Positions 38,139-49,007 of a DNA stretch of 64,000 bases are shown here, piece after piece; within the stretch, counting starts at the first letter, position 1, and each line of letters opens with the position of its first letter. The translations under genes were made by a program, and so were the position numbers. The notes under the pieces are model-generated. The model did not search any database and was not told the DNA's origin. It saw only the letters and a list, made by a program, of their open reading frames with translations. The stretch comes from Fructilactobacillus fructivorans. GTDB taxonomy: Bacteria > Bacillota > Bacilli > Lactobacillales > Lactobacillaceae. The stretch is from the NCBI RefSeq assembly GCF_001434095.1, contig NZ_AZDS01000003.1, positions 124,001-188,000 on the forward strand, given 5' to 3'.

Positions 38139-39284
38139 ATGATTTACTTTGATAATAGTGCGACGACTAAAGTGGATAGTAAAGTTCTGGACACTTATAA
38201 TCAGGTAAGTGAAAAAATATGGGGAAATCCTTCCAGTCTTCATAACTTTGGTCAACAATCCTTTAATCTATTGAGTCAGTCACGGGACCAAATTGCTAAA
38301 CTTTTAGGAGTGGAACCCAATGAAATTTATTTCACCAGTGGTGGAACCGAAGGTGATAATTGGGTTATCAAAGGAACTGCTAAGGAAAAACATCAATTTG
38401 GAAAACACATCATTACTAGTTCGGTTGAACATGCAGCTGTTAAGAATTCGATGCACGCGTTAGAGGATCTGGGGTTCGATGTTACCTACCTTCCCGTTGA
38501 TAAAGAAGGACGAGTATCAGCTCAAGATTTAGAAAATGCGATTAGACCGGATACTATTCTAGTCTCCATTATGGCAGTGAATAACGAAATGGGAGCAGTT
38601 GAACCACTTGATGAGATTAGTGATGTTTTAAGAAAGTACCCTAAGATTCACTTTCATGTTGACGCTGTTCAAGCCGTGGGAAAGGGTCTCCATGATCTCG
38701 TTTTTAATGATCGGGTTGATTTTGTCACTTTTTCAGGACACAAATTTCATGCTCCAAGAGGAATTGGACTAATTTATGGTAGAAATGGCCGAAAGATTGC
38801 CCCATTAATGGATGGTGGCGGTCAAGAACGCGGTCAAAGAAGTGGAACCGAAAATTTGCCAGCCATTGCTGGAATGGCTAAAGCTTTGAGAATCATTTCA
38901 GATCATGAGACTGAAAGTGTCGCTAGCGAGCAAAAGATTCGAAAACAAATTTATGATCATATTACAAAATTTGATAAGGTGCATACTTTTTCTGGTTTAT
39001 CCGATCATTTTGCTCCTCATATTTTATGTTTTGCAGTCGAGGGTGTTAAAGGTGAGACAATTGTGCATGCGTTTGAAGAACATGGAATCTACATTTCAAC
39101 CACCAGTGCATGTTCATCTAAGAAGGAGGAGACGGCTAGCACGTTAGATGCTATGGGCATCGATCCTAGTATTTCACGAAGTGCAGTTCGAATCTCTTTA
39201 GGCGACAAAAATACTTTAGAGGAAGCTAATCAATTTAACCAAGTGTTTGATCAGTTGTACGAAGAATTCAAAAAGTTAAGCTAA
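38139..39284 (+). CDS. Cysteine desulfurase (NifS/IscS family, ThiI partner)
   Basis: A PLP enzyme that takes sulfur from cysteine and passes it on as persulfide. ATG 38139 follows AGAGGAG; the 381-residue protein begins MIYFDNSATT. The PLP Lys is Lys202 (TFSGHKFHAPRG) and the catalytic Cys is Cys325 (TTSACSSKKEE). It lies 36 bases ahead of thiI. In B. subtilis the same pair (nifZ-thiI) makes 4-thiouridine in tRNA, so this is its most likely job. Confidence 0.94.
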   Translation: MIYFDNSATTKVDSKVLDTYNQVSEKIWGNPSSLHNFGQQSFNLLSQSRDQIAKLLGVEPNEIYFTSGGTEGDNWVIKGTAKEKHQFGKHIITSSVEHAAVKNSMHALEDLGFDVTYLPVDKEGRVSAQDLENAIRPDTILVSIMAVNNEMGAVEPLDEISDVLRKYPKIHFHVDAVQAVGKGLHDLVFNDRVDFVTFSGHKFHAPRGIGLIYGRNGRKIAPLMDGGGQERGQRSGTENLPAIAGMAKALRIISDHETESVASEQKIRKQIYDHITKFDKVHTFSGLSDHFAPHILCFAVEGVKGETIVHAFEEHGIYISTTSACSSKKEETASTLDAMGIDPSISRSAVRISLGDKNTLEEANQFNQVFDQLYEEFKKLS

Positions 39285-39320
39285 TTAATAATAATTATTA
39301 AATAATAAAGGAGTGAGAAC

Positions 39321-40544
39321 GTGAAATACAGCGAAATTATGGTCCGTTATGGTGAATTATCAACCAAGGGGAAAAATCGAAAGGTTTTCATTGGTCAATT
39401 AGGTCATAATGTTAGACAGGTCTTAAAGCAGTTTGACGGAGTCACGGTAGATGCCCAACGTGACCGAATGCACGTTAGCTTGCATGACCAGGATGCAGGA
39501 CCAGTCATGGACGCTTTGCAAAAGGTCTTTGGAATTGAAACCTTTTCGCCAGTCGTTAAATTAGAAAAAAATACCCCAATTGAAAAAATTCAAGAAACCG
39601 CTTTAGAAATGATTTCAAACCAATTTAAAAATGGTGAAACTTTCAAAATTTCCACGAATCGCCAAAACAAAGATTATCCATTAAATACTTATCAAATGAA
39701 TGATGAAGTAGGTGGTTATGTTTTAGATCATTTAAAGGAAATTGAGGCTCAAATGAAGCATCCTGACATTAATTTACAAATTGATGTTCGAATGTCAGGA
39801 ATTTATTTGTCTAGTCAGACCATTCAAGGCGCCCTTGGACTACCAGTTGGAACTGGTGGACGAGGGACAATGATGTTATCAGGTGGAATTGACTCACCAG
39901 TAGCTGCCTACATGGCAATGAAGCGCGGAGTTAAGTTAGATATGATTCACTTTTACAGTCCTCCATATACTAGCGAACAGGCGTTAGCCAAAGCCAAAGA
40001 TTTAACCGCTAAGCTTTCTGCCTTAGGTGGAACCGTGGACTTTATTCAGGTTCCGTTTGCTAAGATCCAAGAAGAGATTAAGGAAAAGGTTCCCGAGGGA
40101 TACTTGATGACGGTTCAAAGACGAATGATGTTACGAATTGCCGCAGCAATTACCATTGCACGTCACTGCGATGGTGTGTTCACAGGAGAATCCTTGGGGC
40201 AAGTTGCCTCTCAGACGCTTGAAAGTATGCGTGCCATTAACGATGTCACCAACTTGCCAGTACTTAGACCACTACTGTCTTTGGATAAAACTGAAATCAT
40301 TAAGATTGCAGAGCAAATTGATACTTATGATTTATCAATTCTTCCTTATGAAGATTGCTGTACCATCTTTACTCCACCCGCACCCAAGACTAAGCCTAAA
40401 GTGGAAAAAGCTCGTGAGTTTGAACAAAATATTGATGTTGATGGATTAATGAAAGAAGCTCTCGATGGTATTAAGATTAGTAAAATCCATCCTGATGATG
40501 ATTATCTAAACGCTAATGAAGATGTTTTTTCAGAATTACTTTAA
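39321..40544 (+). CDS. thiI: tRNA 4-thiouridine synthase ThiI
   Basis: Adenylates U8 of tRNAs and exchanges it for sulfur supplied by the upstream desulfurase. The 407-residue protein has a ferredoxin-like start, a THUMP domain (about 60-165) and the PP-loop ATPase motif SGGIDSP at 187-193. It lacks the C-terminal rhodanese domain of the E. coli protein, as in other Firmicutes. It starts at GTG 39321 after AAGGAGTGAG. Confidence 0.95.
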   Translation: MKYSEIMVRYGELSTKGKNRKVFIGQLGHNVRQVLKQFDGVTVDAQRDRMHVSLHDQDAGPVMDALQKVFGIETFSPVVKLEKNTPIEKIQETALEMISNQFKNGETFKISTNRQNKDYPLNTYQMNDEVGGYVLDHLKEIEAQMKHPDINLQIDVRMSGIYLSSQTIQGALGLPVGTGGRGTMMLSGGIDSPVAAYMAMKRGVKLDMIHFYSPPYTSEQALAKAKDLTAKLSALGGTVDFIQVPFAKIQEEIKEKVPEGYLMTVQRRMMLRIAAAITIARHCDGVFTGESLGQVASQTLESMRAINDVTNLPVLRPLLSLDKTEIIKIAEQIDTYDLSILPYEDCCTIFTPPAPKTKPKVEKAREFEQNIDVDGLMKEALDGIKISKIHPDDDYLNANEDVFSELL

Positions 40545-40589
40545 TGTGGTTGACGAAGCATCCTAAATTAAGTAGTATTTATTATGTTA

Positions 40590-40810
40590 AATGCATTGAT
40601 CAAGAGTTTAATTGTTAGGACACACAGAGAGTGAATGAAAGCTGAGAAATTCATGTGTTAAAACGATTAATGTTGCTTGTGAGCAGTTATGTTGAATTAA
40701 TAAAGATGTAATCGGTACTAGCCGTTATCTAGTTAAGTTGGAATTAGTAATAATTCAATTTAGGTGGTACCGCGAGCATTCGTCCTATTCTGGACGGATG
40801 CTTTTATTTT
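40590..40810 (+). promoter_or_regulatory. T-box riboswitch controlling valS (tRNA-Val)
   Basis: The T-box core AGGTGGTACCGCG is at 40762-40774; its TGGT would pair with the ACCA end of uncharged tRNA-Val. It is followed by a terminator stem (AGCATTCGTCC/GGACGGATGCT, 40775-40802) and T-rich tail. Upstream, stem I can be folded: CAAG with CTTG at the base, TTAATTGTT with AACGATTAA above, then ACACA with TGTGT. The 3' side of the internal loop reads TGTTG, which places GTT, a Val codon, at 40672-40674 as the likely specifier. Transcription continues into valS when valine is scarce. Confidence 0.93.
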
Positions 40811-40826
40811 ATAATGAGGTGAAGAA

Positions 40827-43493
40827 ATGGCAAGAGAAGTTGATATGTCAACGAAGTATGATCCCACTTCTGTTGAAGCAGGGATGTATAAAAAATGGCT
40901 TGATGAAGATGTTTTTAAACCCAGTGGGAACCCAGAAGCAAAACCATATTCAATCGTTTTGCCTCCACCAAATGTTACTGGTAAGCTTCATCTAGGGCAC
41001 GCTTGGAATACGACCCTCCAAGATATGCTGATCAGACAGAAACGGATGCAAGGATACGATACCGTATGGATTCCAGGCATGGATCATGCTGGAATTGCAA
41101 CCCAAGCCAAAGTAGAGGCCATGTTAAATGAACAAGGAATCTCTCGTTATGATCTTGGTCGGGAGAAGTTTGTTGATAAGGTTTGGGAATGGAAGGATGA
41201 TTTTGCTGATACCATTCATAAGCAGTGGGCTAAACTAGGATTATCACTTGACTACAGCCGTGAACGATTTACTTTAGATGATGGTTTGTCAAAAGCTGTT
41301 CGCAAGGTTTTTGTTGACCTATATAATCAAGGATTGATTTATCGTGGGGAATACATCATTAACTGGGATCCTAAGGCTCGCACTGCATTATCCGATATTG
41401 AAGTAATTCATAAGGATGATCAGGGGGCCTTCTACCACGTTAAGTATCCCTTTGCTGATGATACGAAGTTCAATGGGAAAGATTACATTGAAATTGCCAC
41501 TACTCGACCTGAAACGATGATGGGTGATACCGCAGTTGCCGTTAATCCAAGCGATGAACGTTATAAGGATTTAGTTGGTAAGAAAGTGGTGGTTCCACTT
41601 GTAAACCGTACTATTCCAATTATTGCTGATCAATACGTCGATCCAGAATTTGAAACTGGAATGGTTAAAATTACACCCGCTCATGATCCTAACGATTTTA
41701 AGGTTGGAAATCGACATGATTTGAAGCGCATCAATACCATGAACGAAGACGCAACCATGAACGAAAATGCTGGTAAGTACGACGGTATGGATCGTTTTGA
41801 CGCTCGCAAAGCCATGGTAAAAGACTTAAAGGATCAGGGATTGATGATTAAGATTGATCCAATTGTCCATTCTGTTGGTCATTCTGAAAGGACGGGAGTT
41901 CAGGTTGAAGCTCGGCTTTCGACCCAGTGGTTTGTCAAAATGAAACCATTGGCTCAAAAGGCAATGGAAAATCAGAAGACCAAGGATTCCGTTAACTTCA
42001 TTCCAGAACGATTTGAGCATACGTTTATGCAATGGATGGAAAATGTTCATGATTGGGTCATTTCAAGACAACTATGGTGGGGACATCGAATTCCAGCTTG
42101 GTACAATAATCAAACTGGCAAAATTTATGTTGGTGAAAAGGCTCCCAAGGATCCAGAAAATTGGACCCAAGATCCAGATGTACTCGATACATGGTTCTCA
42201 TCAGCTTTGTGGCCGTTTACGACTCTTGGTTGGCCGGACATTGATTCTAAGGATTACCAACGGTATTTCCCAACGAATACCTTGGTTACTGGATACGACC
42301 TGGTTTTCTTTTGGATTTCTAGGATGATCTTTCAAAGTTTACATTTCACTGGTAAGCGTCCCTTTAAAAACGTTCTTCTTCACGGCTTAATCCGGGATGA
42401 ACACGGGGTTAAGATGAGTAAATCACTTGGAAATGGAATTGATCCGATGGATGTGATCGATCAGTATGGGGCTGACGCATTACGTTGGTGTCTTTCAACT
42501 GGAACAACTCCTGGCCAAGATATGAAGTTCAGTTACAGTAAAGTTGAGTCAGCTTGGAATTTTGTTAATAAAATTTGGAATGCTAGTCGCTACGTCATCA
42601 TGAACCTCGGTGATATGAAACAGCCAAAATTGCCAGCACAATCTGAATGGAATTTAGCTGATCGTTGGATTCTTTCAAAGCTGAATCATGTGGTAAACCA
42701 CGTTACCGAAGAATACGATAAGTTTAACTTTGGTGAAGCTAACCGTTCTCTTTATGATTTCATTTGGAATGACTTCTGTGATTGGTACATTGAAATGAGT
42801 AAGGAAATTTTAACTGGTTCAGACGAAGTGGCCAAGGAAAATACTAGAAACATTTTGGCGTACGTCCTTGATCAAATCTTGCGACTACTTCAACCGGTGA
42901 TGCCATTTGTTACCGAAAAAATCTGGCTTTCAATGCCACATGTTGGAAAGTCTTTGGTAGTCGCTGATTATCCGGCAAATCATGACGAATTTAACGATTC
43001 ACAGGCTGAATCCGACATGAATCATTTAATTGATGTTATTAAGGCGGTTAGAAATATCCGTTCTGAAGTTAATGCACCATTATCAAGCCCAGTGGATATC
43101 TTGGTTAAAACTGATGACCCAGAATTGAAAAAGGTTTTGGAAGATAATAGTGACTACATTGACCGATTTGGTCATCCCAACAAGTTAGAAATTGGGACTG
43201 ATATTAACATTCCTAAGTTGGCCATGACATCAGTGATTACGGATGCTGAGATCAGCATTCCGTTGGATGAACTAATTGATTTAAATGATGAAAAAACTCG
43301 TTTGCAAAAAGAAGTTCAAAAATTTGAAGCAGAAGTTCAACGGGCACAGAAAAAGCTGGCTAATAAAAAATTCGTTGAAAATGCTCCTGAAGCCGTTGTA
43401 AACGAACAAAAAGAGAAGCAGAAGGATAATGAAAATAAACTTAAAGCCGTTCAGATTCGCTTAAAAGACGTTGAGGATGCTCTAAATAAATAA
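40827..43493 (+). CDS. valS: Valyl-tRNA synthetase
   Basis: Charges tRNA-Val. Its 888 residues have the normal class Ia layout: HLGH at 55-58 ([16 protein letters not shown]), the editing domain (about 190-340), KMSKS at 529-533, an anticodon-binding domain and a C-terminal coiled coil (about 815-888). The ATG follows GAGGTGAAGAA, 17 bases beyond the T-box terminator. The T-box gives control by uncharged tRNA-Val. Confidence 0.98.
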   Translation: MAREVDMSTKYDPTSVEAGMYKKWLDEDVFKPSGNPEAKPYSIVLPPPNVTGKLHLGHAWNTTLQDMLIRQKRMQGYDTVWIPGMDHAGIATQAKVEAMLNEQGISRYDLGREKFVDKVWEWKDDFADTIHKQWAKLGLSLDYSRERFTLDDGLSKAVRKVFVDLYNQGLIYRGEYIINWDPKARTALSDIEVIHKDDQGAFYHVKYPFADDTKFNGKDYIEIATTRPETMMGDTAVAVNPSDERYKDLVGKKVVVPLVNRTIPIIADQYVDPEFETGMVKITPAHDPNDFKVGNRHDLKRINTMNEDATMNENAGKYDGMDRFDARKAMVKDLKDQGLMIKIDPIVHSVGHSERTGVQVEARLSTQWFVKMKPLAQKAMENQKTKDSVNFIPERFEHTFMQWMENVHDWVISRQLWWGHRIPAWYNNQTGKIYVGEKAPKDPENWTQDPDVLDTWFSSALWPFTTLGWPDIDSKDYQRYFPTNTLVTGYDLVFFWISRMIFQSLHFTGKRPFKNVLLHGLIRDEHGVKMSKSLGNGIDPMDVIDQYGADALRWCLSTGTTPGQDMKFSYSKVESAWNFVNKIWNASRYVIMNLGDMKQPKLPAQSEWNLADRWILSKLNHVVNHVTEEYDKFNFGEANRSLYDFIWNDFCDWYIEMSKEILTGSDEVAKENTRNILAYVLDQILRLLQPVMPFVTEKIWLSMPHVGKSLVVADYPANHDEFNDSQAESDMNHLIDVIKAVRNIRSEVNAPLSSPVDILVKTDDPELKKVLEDNSDYIDRFGHPNKLEIGTDINIPKLAMTSVITDAEISIPLDELIDLNDEKTRLQKEVQKFEAEVQRAQKKLANKKFVENAPEAVVNEQKEKQKDNENKLKAVQIRLKDVEDALNK

Positions 43494-43497
43494 CATT

Positions 43498-43529
43498 AAA
43501 GCTCAGCTAACAAGCTGAGCTTTATTTTT
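43498..43529 (+). terminator. Terminator of valS
   Basis: The stem AAAGCTCAGCT/AGCTGAGCTTT has an AACA loop and is followed by TATTTTT. Confidence 0.85.
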
Positions 43530-43543
43530 GGAGATGTAAGACC

Positions 43544-44884
43544 ATGATTACTAGTTATAAAGCCGCCTTGAATTATATTCACGGGCGGCCACGCATTAAA
43601 AAAGAACCTCCCACTAAACGAATGGAACATTTGATGGGAAAATTAAAGCATCCAGAAGCCAAATTAAAGTGTATTCATGTAGCAGGAACGAATGGGAAGG
43701 GTTCCTGTGTAGCTTACTTGAGTAACATGCTCCAAGCTGCTGGGTTGACAGTAGGAACGTTTACCTCACCATTTATGATTAGGTTTAATGAACGAATTAG
43801 TGTTAATAATGTTCCCATTTCTGATGAAGCAATTCGCAAACTTGTTCAAAAAATCAAGCCAGTTGTTGATCAAATTGATCAAACAACTCCATCTCTTGGA
43901 CCGTCAGAATTCGAAATCATTTGTGCCATGATGTTTTTATATTTTCAAAGCCATCCGGTTGACATTGTCATTGTGGAAGCAGGAATTGGGGGAAGGTCTG
44001 ATTCTACCAATGTGGTTCATTCTCAACTTTCAGTTATCACTACCATTGGAATGGATCATATGAGACTTTTAGGTGACACTGAAGAACAAATTGCTGATAA
44101 TAAAGCTGGTATTATTCGACCCAATCGTCCGTGTGTGATTGGAAAAATTAAAAGGGGACCACGTGAGGTAATTGAGAAGACGGCTCAGAAACTTCAAAGC
44201 CCGATCTTTAGAGAAGGGGAAGATTACCGTTTTATTCCTCAAGAGCAAAACCAATTTGATTTTATGAGTTCCAAATTTAGGATCAAGAATCTCACGATGA
44301 AACAAATTGGAAGCTTTGAGATGGAAGACGCCGCCATTGCTATCGAAGCCTTCCTGATTTATGCTTCTAATTATTTAAACCAAGATCAAGGGAAACTCGA
44401 AAAGGCCGTCAGATTAGGAATTGCTCAAGCGCGATGGATTGGACGAATGGAATTAATTCAACCTAACCCTCCAATTATGATTGATGGAGCTCATAATGTT
44501 CCCGCCATTAAAAAACTGTTTTCGGCAATTCGGGCTTCCTATAGTCAATGGAAAGACTATCACCTTACCGTTATCATGGGAGTTTTTGCTGACAAACAAT
44601 ACCCAGAGATGTTTAAAATTGTGAATCAAATTCCTAATGCTGACATTATTTTGACCCGTTTTACTGCCAACGAAAACAGGGCCAGCGCTGATTTCAATGG
44701 TCTTGATGTTTCTGGCAGTGACCACGTCGCATTCATTAGTGATTGGAAGCTGGCGTTAAAGCAAGCGATTGATCAAGATTTGAAAAGTAAGAATGAGCAA
44801 CGATTGATTTTAGTCACTGGTTCACTTTTATTTATTTCGGAAGTTCGGAAACTAATTAAAGAAAATGAAGAAAAACTTAAGTAA
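43544..44884 (+). CDS. folC: Folylpolyglutamate synthase / dihydrofolate synthase
   Basis: Adds glutamates to folates (and may make dihydrofolate), which keeps them in the cell. The 446-residue Mur-ligase-like protein has the P-loop GTNGKGS at 48-54, then TSPFMIRFNERI, the catalytic-loop segment EAGIGGRSDSTN and, near residue 307, the IDGAHN motif. The valS-folC order is typical of Firmicutes. GGAGATG precedes the ATG. Confidence 0.94.
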   Translation: MITSYKAALNYIHGRPRIKKEPPTKRMEHLMGKLKHPEAKLKCIHVAGTNGKGSCVAYLSNMLQAAGLTVGTFTSPFMIRFNERISVNNVPISDEAIRKLVQKIKPVVDQIDQTTPSLGPSEFEIICAMMFLYFQSHPVDIVIVEAGIGGRSDSTNVVHSQLSVITTIGMDHMRLLGDTEEQIADNKAGIIRPNRPCVIGKIKRGPREVIEKTAQKLQSPIFREGEDYRFIPQEQNQFDFMSSKFRIKNLTMKQIGSFEMEDAAIAIEAFLIYASNYLNQDQGKLEKAVRLGIAQARWIGRMELIQPNPPIMIDGAHNVPAIKKLFSAIRASYSQWKDYHLTVIMGVFADKQYPEMFKIVNQIPNADIILTRFTANENRASADFNGLDVSGSDHVAFISDWKLALKQAIDQDLKSKNEQRLILVTGSLLFISEVRKLIKENEEKLK

Positions 44885-44992
44885 CTAAATTTGGCTTTAT
44901 ATTCCTGACTGATGTAAATGCAGTATGATATACTAGTCTTATCAAAGTAATAACTTAAAATTTAAAACTTAAAAATTGAAGGGATGAATAAA

Positions 44993-45997
44993 TTGTTCGG
45001 ATTAGGTACGAAAAACATCGGAATCGATTTAGGAACCGCTAATACCATTGTATATGTTGATGGAAAGGGAATCGTTTTACGAGAACCATCTGTGGTTGCT
45101 AAAAATACCAAAACCGGTGAAGTTGTCGCTGTGGGACAGGAAGCAGAATCGATGATTGGCAGAACGCCAGCTAGTATCGAAGCCATTCGCCCAATGAAGG
45201 ATGGGGTAATTGCTGATTATGATACTACGGTAGCCATGATGAAGTATTATATTGATAAAGCCCTTGGCAACCACGGGGCCAAACCATACGTAATGGTTTG
45301 TGTTCCTAGTGGAATTACAGCCGTTGAAAAACGCGCCGTAATTGATGCTACTCGTGTGGCAGGAGCCAAAGATGCTTATGTAATTGAGGAACCATTCGCT
45401 GCAGCTATTGGTGCGGGATTACCAGTGATGGATCCTACTGGTAGTATGGTAGTTGACATTGGTGGTGGAACTACTGATGTGGCAACCATTTCTCTTGGCG
45501 GAATTGTTTCGTCTCGTTCAGTTCGAATGGCTGGTGATAAACTTAATGAAGTGATCGTTACTTTCATTAGAAAAAACTATAACGTTTTAATTGGTGAGCC
45601 CACCGCTGAACATCTTAAGTGTTCAATCGGTTCTGCCTCAATTGGCACTGCCAAAGATATGAGTGATGAAACCGTTCGTGGAAGAGACCTTCTGACGGGG
45701 TTACCAAAATCAGTTGAAGTCACTGCTGAAGATGTTGCTTCTGCGATGCATGAAGATATTCTTGAAATTATTACCACAATTAAAGAAACCTTGGAAGAAA
45801 CATCACCCGAAATCTCGGCTGATGTGATTGATCATGGAATTGTGTTAACTGGTGGTGGTGCATTACTTAAGAATCTCCCCGAAGTAGTCTCAGATGCCAC
45901 TCAAGTTCCCGTAACCATTGCTAAGGATCCTATGGATTGTGTTGCCATTGGTACGGGTGAATCACTTAAGAGTATTGAAGTAATGAATAAAAAATAA
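44993..45997 (+). CDS. mreB: Rod-shape determining protein MreB
   Basis: The actin homologue that leads lateral wall synthesis with MreC, MreD and RodA. I prefer TTG 44993 ([17 protein letters not shown]), which matches the usual MreB opening and is about 9 bases from AAGGG; ATG 44984 would sit directly against that site. About 334 residues carry the actin motifs [20 protein letters not shown] and [10 protein letters not shown] terminator follows, so it can be made apart from mreCD. It is a paralogue of the protein at 27034. Confidence 0.95.
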   Translation: MFGLGTKNIGIDLGTANTIVYVDGKGIVLREPSVVAKNTKTGEVVAVGQEAESMIGRTPASIEAIRPMKDGVIADYDTTVAMMKYYIDKALGNHGAKPYVMVCVPSGITAVEKRAVIDATRVAGAKDAYVIEEPFAAAIGAGLPVMDPTGSMVVDIGGGTTDVATISLGGIVSSRSVRMAGDKLNEVIVTFIRKNYNVLIGEPTAEHLKCSIGSASIGTAKDMSDETVRGRDLLTGLPKSVEVTAEDVASAMHEDILEIITTIKETLEETSPEISADVIDHGIVLTGGGALLKNLPEVVSDATQVPVTIAKDPMDCVAIGTGESLKSIEVMNKK

Positions 45998-46001
45998 ACT
46001 G

Positions 46002-46036
46002 GATAAGCGGGGATTTAATTCCCGCTTATTTATTTT
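46002..46036 (+). terminator. Terminator between mreB and mreC
   Basis: The stem ATAAGCGGG/CCCGCTTAT is followed by TTATTTT. Its position inside the mre cluster suggests only part of the transcripts reach mreC. Confidence 0.75.
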
Positions 46037-46057
46037 AAGCACGCACGGAGGATTATT

Positions 46058-46906
46058 ATGCACAAGTTTTTTTCAAGTCGAAAGCTAGTAATCATTGTCG
46101 TTTGCTTAATTATTGGCTTAGGTTTGATTAGTGGGTCAGTGGCAGTTAGAAAAAACCGTGCTACTCCTCCATTGATTCAGCAGGTAGGAAATGACGTTGT
46201 TGGATTTGGTGATCGGATTGTTAGCCTCTCTGCGAATGGTGTTGGTTCACTCTTTGGTGCAACTGGTAATTTATTAAACACTTATCAGGAGAACAATCAT
46301 TTAAAGGGTCAAGTTGAACAATTAGCTCAAACTCAAGTTAAAAATCAAGCACTTGAAAATGAAAATACAAAATTAAGACAACAGTTGGATATTAAAGGAA
46401 CTCCCACGGACTACAAATCAATTAATGCTAGTGTAATTACTAGAACGCCATCTTCTTGGTTGAACCAATTGATCATTAATAAGGGATCAGCTTCTGGAGT
46501 TCAAAAGAACATGTCTGTAATCGTTAATTCAGGATTAGTAGGTCGAGTTGCCGAAGTCAACAAAACCAATAGTAAAGTTGAATTAATCACAGATAAAGGT
46601 GATAACGCTAGTCGTTTCTCTGTTCAAGTTCAGGGACAAAAGAAAGTTGTTAATGGTCTCATTGATGGCTATAATCGTGATACTAACGAGTTGGTAATGG
46701 GAAGTGTCACTAATCAGGATAAAATCAAGACGGGGACGAAAGTCATGACAAATGGTCTTGGTGGTGTCACTCCCAAAGGACTTTTTGTAGGAAAAGTGGC
46801 CGGAACCAAGCAGAATAGTGATGGCATTTCTGAAAAAGTTAACATTAAGCCAGCTGCAAATATGGATGATATTGAGGCGGTGACCGTAATTGGCAAGAAG
46901 GATTAG
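46058..46906 (+). CDS. mreC: Rod-shape determining protein MreC
   Basis: A bitopic membrane protein that links MreB to the periplasmic-side wall machinery. Its 282 residues have an N-terminal helix (about 9-28), a coiled coil (about 72-108) and the beta-rich MreC core (about 115-280, with RTPSSWLNQLIINKGS and SGLVGRV). The start follows CGGAGG. It overlaps nothing and precedes mreD by 13 bases. Confidence 0.95.
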   Translation: MHKFFSSRKLVIIVVCLIIGLGLISGSVAVRKNRATPPLIQQVGNDVVGFGDRIVSLSANGVGSLFGATGNLLNTYQENNHLKGQVEQLAQTQVKNQALENENTKLRQQLDIKGTPTDYKSINASVITRTPSSWLNQLIINKGSASGVQKNMSVIVNSGLVGRVAEVNKTNSKVELITDKGDNASRFSVQVQGQKKVVNGLIDGYNRDTNELVMGSVTNQDKIKTGTKVMTNGLGGVTPKGLFVGKVAGTKQNSDGISEKVNIKPAANMDDIEAVTVIGKKD

Positions 46907-46919
46907 AAGAGGGCGTACG

Positions 46920-47438
46920 ATGCGTCGCCCATCCCGTTTGAAATTCTTATTTCCAATTGGATTGGTAATTGCATTCCTACTAGAGGGGTCAATCTCTAAA
47001 CTCTTTTCACCAGTACTTTTTGAAAAATTTTCGATGGTACCATACCTAACTTTAATGTGGTTAGTGATGGCAACGCTTTTTGCGCGCCACGAAAAACTTC
47101 ATATTGGATGGTGGGCCTTAGGAATTGGAATCGTCTACGATGTTTATTACGTTGGAATCGTTGGAATCTTTATGTTTGCCTTTCCACTGGTGGTTTATAT
47201 TAATCGCATTGTTTTTAAGTTTGTTCGTGAAAACCTGGTAACTTCATCCCTAATTTATATGGGGGATGTTTTAGTGGTATTTGTCTTGAGTTACTTGGGT
47301 GATCGAATTGCCCACATTGCGTCTCTTAGTGGAACTCAGTTATTGATTTACACCTTGGGGCCAACGTTAGTATTGAATCTGATCCTGTTTGTTATTCTTT
47401 ATTTCCCAATCAGGGCACTTTTCAATTATTTTAGTTAA
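46920..47438 (+). CDS. mreD: Rod-shape determining protein MreD
   Basis: A multi-pass membrane partner of MreC. ATG 46920 (MRRPSRLKF) is preferred, with AGAGGG upstream; a TTG at 46890 would overlap mreC. About 172 residues form five membrane helices, and the loop WWALGIGIVYDVYYVGIVG near 65-83 fits the family. It lies between mreC and minC. Confidence 0.9.
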   Translation: MRRPSRLKFLFPIGLVIAFLLEGSISKLFSPVLFEKFSMVPYLTLMWLVMATLFARHEKLHIGWWALGIGIVYDVYYVGIVGIFMFAFPLVVYINRIVFKFVRENLVTSSLIYMGDVLVVFVLSYLGDRIAHIASLSGTQLLIYTLGPTLVLNLILFVILYFPIRALFNYFS

Positions 47439-47456
47439 ACTAGGAGCATTGATTGT

Positions 47457-48137
47457 ATGGAGAACGTAGTTTTAAAGGGTACTCAGAATGGTTATGAGAT
47501 TAATATTTCTGATACCAGTAATTTTGACAGTGACATTAATGAGTTTAAGAATTTAATGGAGCAACTGAGTAGTGGTAAGGAACTAGGAAACACTAAACAA
47601 TTTTCCTTCGATGTCTTTACCGGGAATCGCATCTTAACCGGAGCCCAAAAGCAAGAGTTAAGGGAGATCGTTTCCAAGTATCCACAAATGAGTATTAGAC
47701 GTTTTATGGCCGATGTAGTTACAACTTCAGAGGCCTATCGCATTCGTGATTTAAATAAGGTTTCAGTAATTGGGAAAACCATCAGAAATGGCGAAGAAGT
47801 CATGGTTAAGGGTGACGTGCTATTCTGTGGAGCAATACATGAAGGTGGGAAGTTACTTGCCGGTGGTAACGTTTATAACTTAGGGTATGTTAAAGGAATC
47901 GTTCATGCTGGATTCCCTAATGATGAAGAAGCCCTTGTGATCGGAAACTTAAATGATGCTCAACAAGTTCGGATTGGTGAACAGTTTGATATTGTGAGTG
48001 ATAATAAAGATAGAATGTCTGAAAATAGCCGTACCGTAATTTACATTAATGACCTACATACTATCGAGTATGGCAATTTAGATGAGATTAAAAACATTAG
48101 TCCAAAGTTTTATAATCGAATAGGAGGAACTGAATAA
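47457..48137 (+). CDS. minC: Septum site-determining protein MinC
   Basis: An inhibitor of FtsZ polymerisation, placed by MinD to keep division at midcell. The 226-residue protein has an N-terminal FtsZ-interacting domain (about 1-100) and a C-terminal beta-helix (about 105-205) with GDVLFCGAIHEGGKLLAGGNV and the G-rich MinD-binding face. TAGGAGC precedes the ATG. Its stop overlaps the minD start (TAATG). Confidence 0.93.
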   Translation: MENVVLKGTQNGYEINISDTSNFDSDINEFKNLMEQLSSGKELGNTKQFSFDVFTGNRILTGAQKQELREIVSKYPQMSIRRFMADVVTTSEAYRIRDLNKVSVIGKTIRNGEEVMVKGDVLFCGAIHEGGKLLAGGNVYNLGYVKGIVHAGFPNDEEALVIGNLNDAQQVRIGEQFDIVSDNKDRMSENSRTVIYINDLHTIEYGNLDEIKNISPKFYNRIGGTE

Positions 48138-48940
48138 TGGGAAAAGCAATCGTTATTACCTCTGGAAAGGGTGGAGTTGGTAAAACAACTACTTCTGCTA
48201 ACATCGGGACTGCTTTAGCCTTGATGGGTAAGCGTGTCTGCCTAATGGATTTGGATATCGGCCTAAGAAACCTTGACGTTGTTCTTGGCTTGGATAATCG
48301 AATTATGTATGATATTGTCGATGTCGCAAATGGTCGAGTTCCGCTTCAGAAAGCCCTAGTAAAAGACAAACGGTTTGATGATAATTTATACTTATTACCC
48401 GCTGCACAAAATACAGATAAAACAGCTCTAAAAGAGGATCAAGTTAAAGAAATTGTTGATGAGTTAAAACCACAATTTGACTTCGTGTTGATTGATTGTC
48501 CGGCTGGAATTGAACAAGGATTTTTGAATTCAGTGGCTGGTGCTGATAGTGCCATTGTGGTTACTACTCCTGAAATCTCGGCTGTTCGTGATGCTGACCG
48601 CATTGTGGGCTTATTAGGGAAGCATCCCTTAAAAGAGACACCCAGTTTGATCATTAATCGAGTTCGTCCTAGCATGATGGATGATGGTGATGTAATGGAT
48701 GTTGATGAAATTACTCATCATTTAGGAATTAGTTTACTTGGGGTTGTAGTTGATGATGATAAGGTCATTACTACATCCAACCACGGTGAACCAGTCGTTT
48801 TAGATACGGATGATCCTGCTTCAACGGCGTACCGAAATATTGCGCGTCGTTTGTTAGGTGAAACCGTTCCTTTGATGAAGATCAAACCACAGAAACAAGG
48901 ATTCTGGTCAAAATTTAAGCATGTGTTTACAAAGAATTAG
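48137..48940 (+). CDS. minD: Septum site-determining protein MinD
   Basis: A membrane-cycling ATPase that recruits MinC. Its 267 residues include the deviant Walker A GKGGVGKTT at 10-18, the LMDLDIGLRNLD switch and, at the C-terminus, an amphipathic membrane-targeting helix (KQGFWSKFKHVFTKN). ATG overlaps the minC stop by one base, so the two are translationally coupled. The mreBCD-minCD order is a classic Firmicute cluster. No minE is seen. Confidence 0.97.
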   Translation: MGKAIVITSGKGGVGKTTTSANIGTALALMGKRVCLMDLDIGLRNLDVVLGLDNRIMYDIVDVANGRVPLQKALVKDKRFDDNLYLLPAAQNTDKTALKEDQVKEIVDELKPQFDFVLIDCPAGIEQGFLNSVAGADSAIVVTTPEISAVRDADRIVGLLGKHPLKETPSLIINRVRPSMMDDGDVMDVDEITHHLGISLLGVVVDDDKVITTSNHGEPVVLDTDDPASTAYRNIARRLLGETVPLMKIKPQKQGFWSKFKHVFTKN

Positions 48941-48956
48941 TTGTACTAATTGATAA

Positions 48957-48991
48957 AGTTCTCTTAGAATTCTTTCTAGGAGAACTTTTTG
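48957..48991 (+). terminator. Terminator of the mre-min cluster
   Basis: The stem AGTTCTCTTAGAA/TTCTAGGAGAACT has a 4-base loop and ends in five T residues. Confidence 0.85.
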
Positions 48992-49007
48992 TTTTGGAGG
49001 AATTGGT

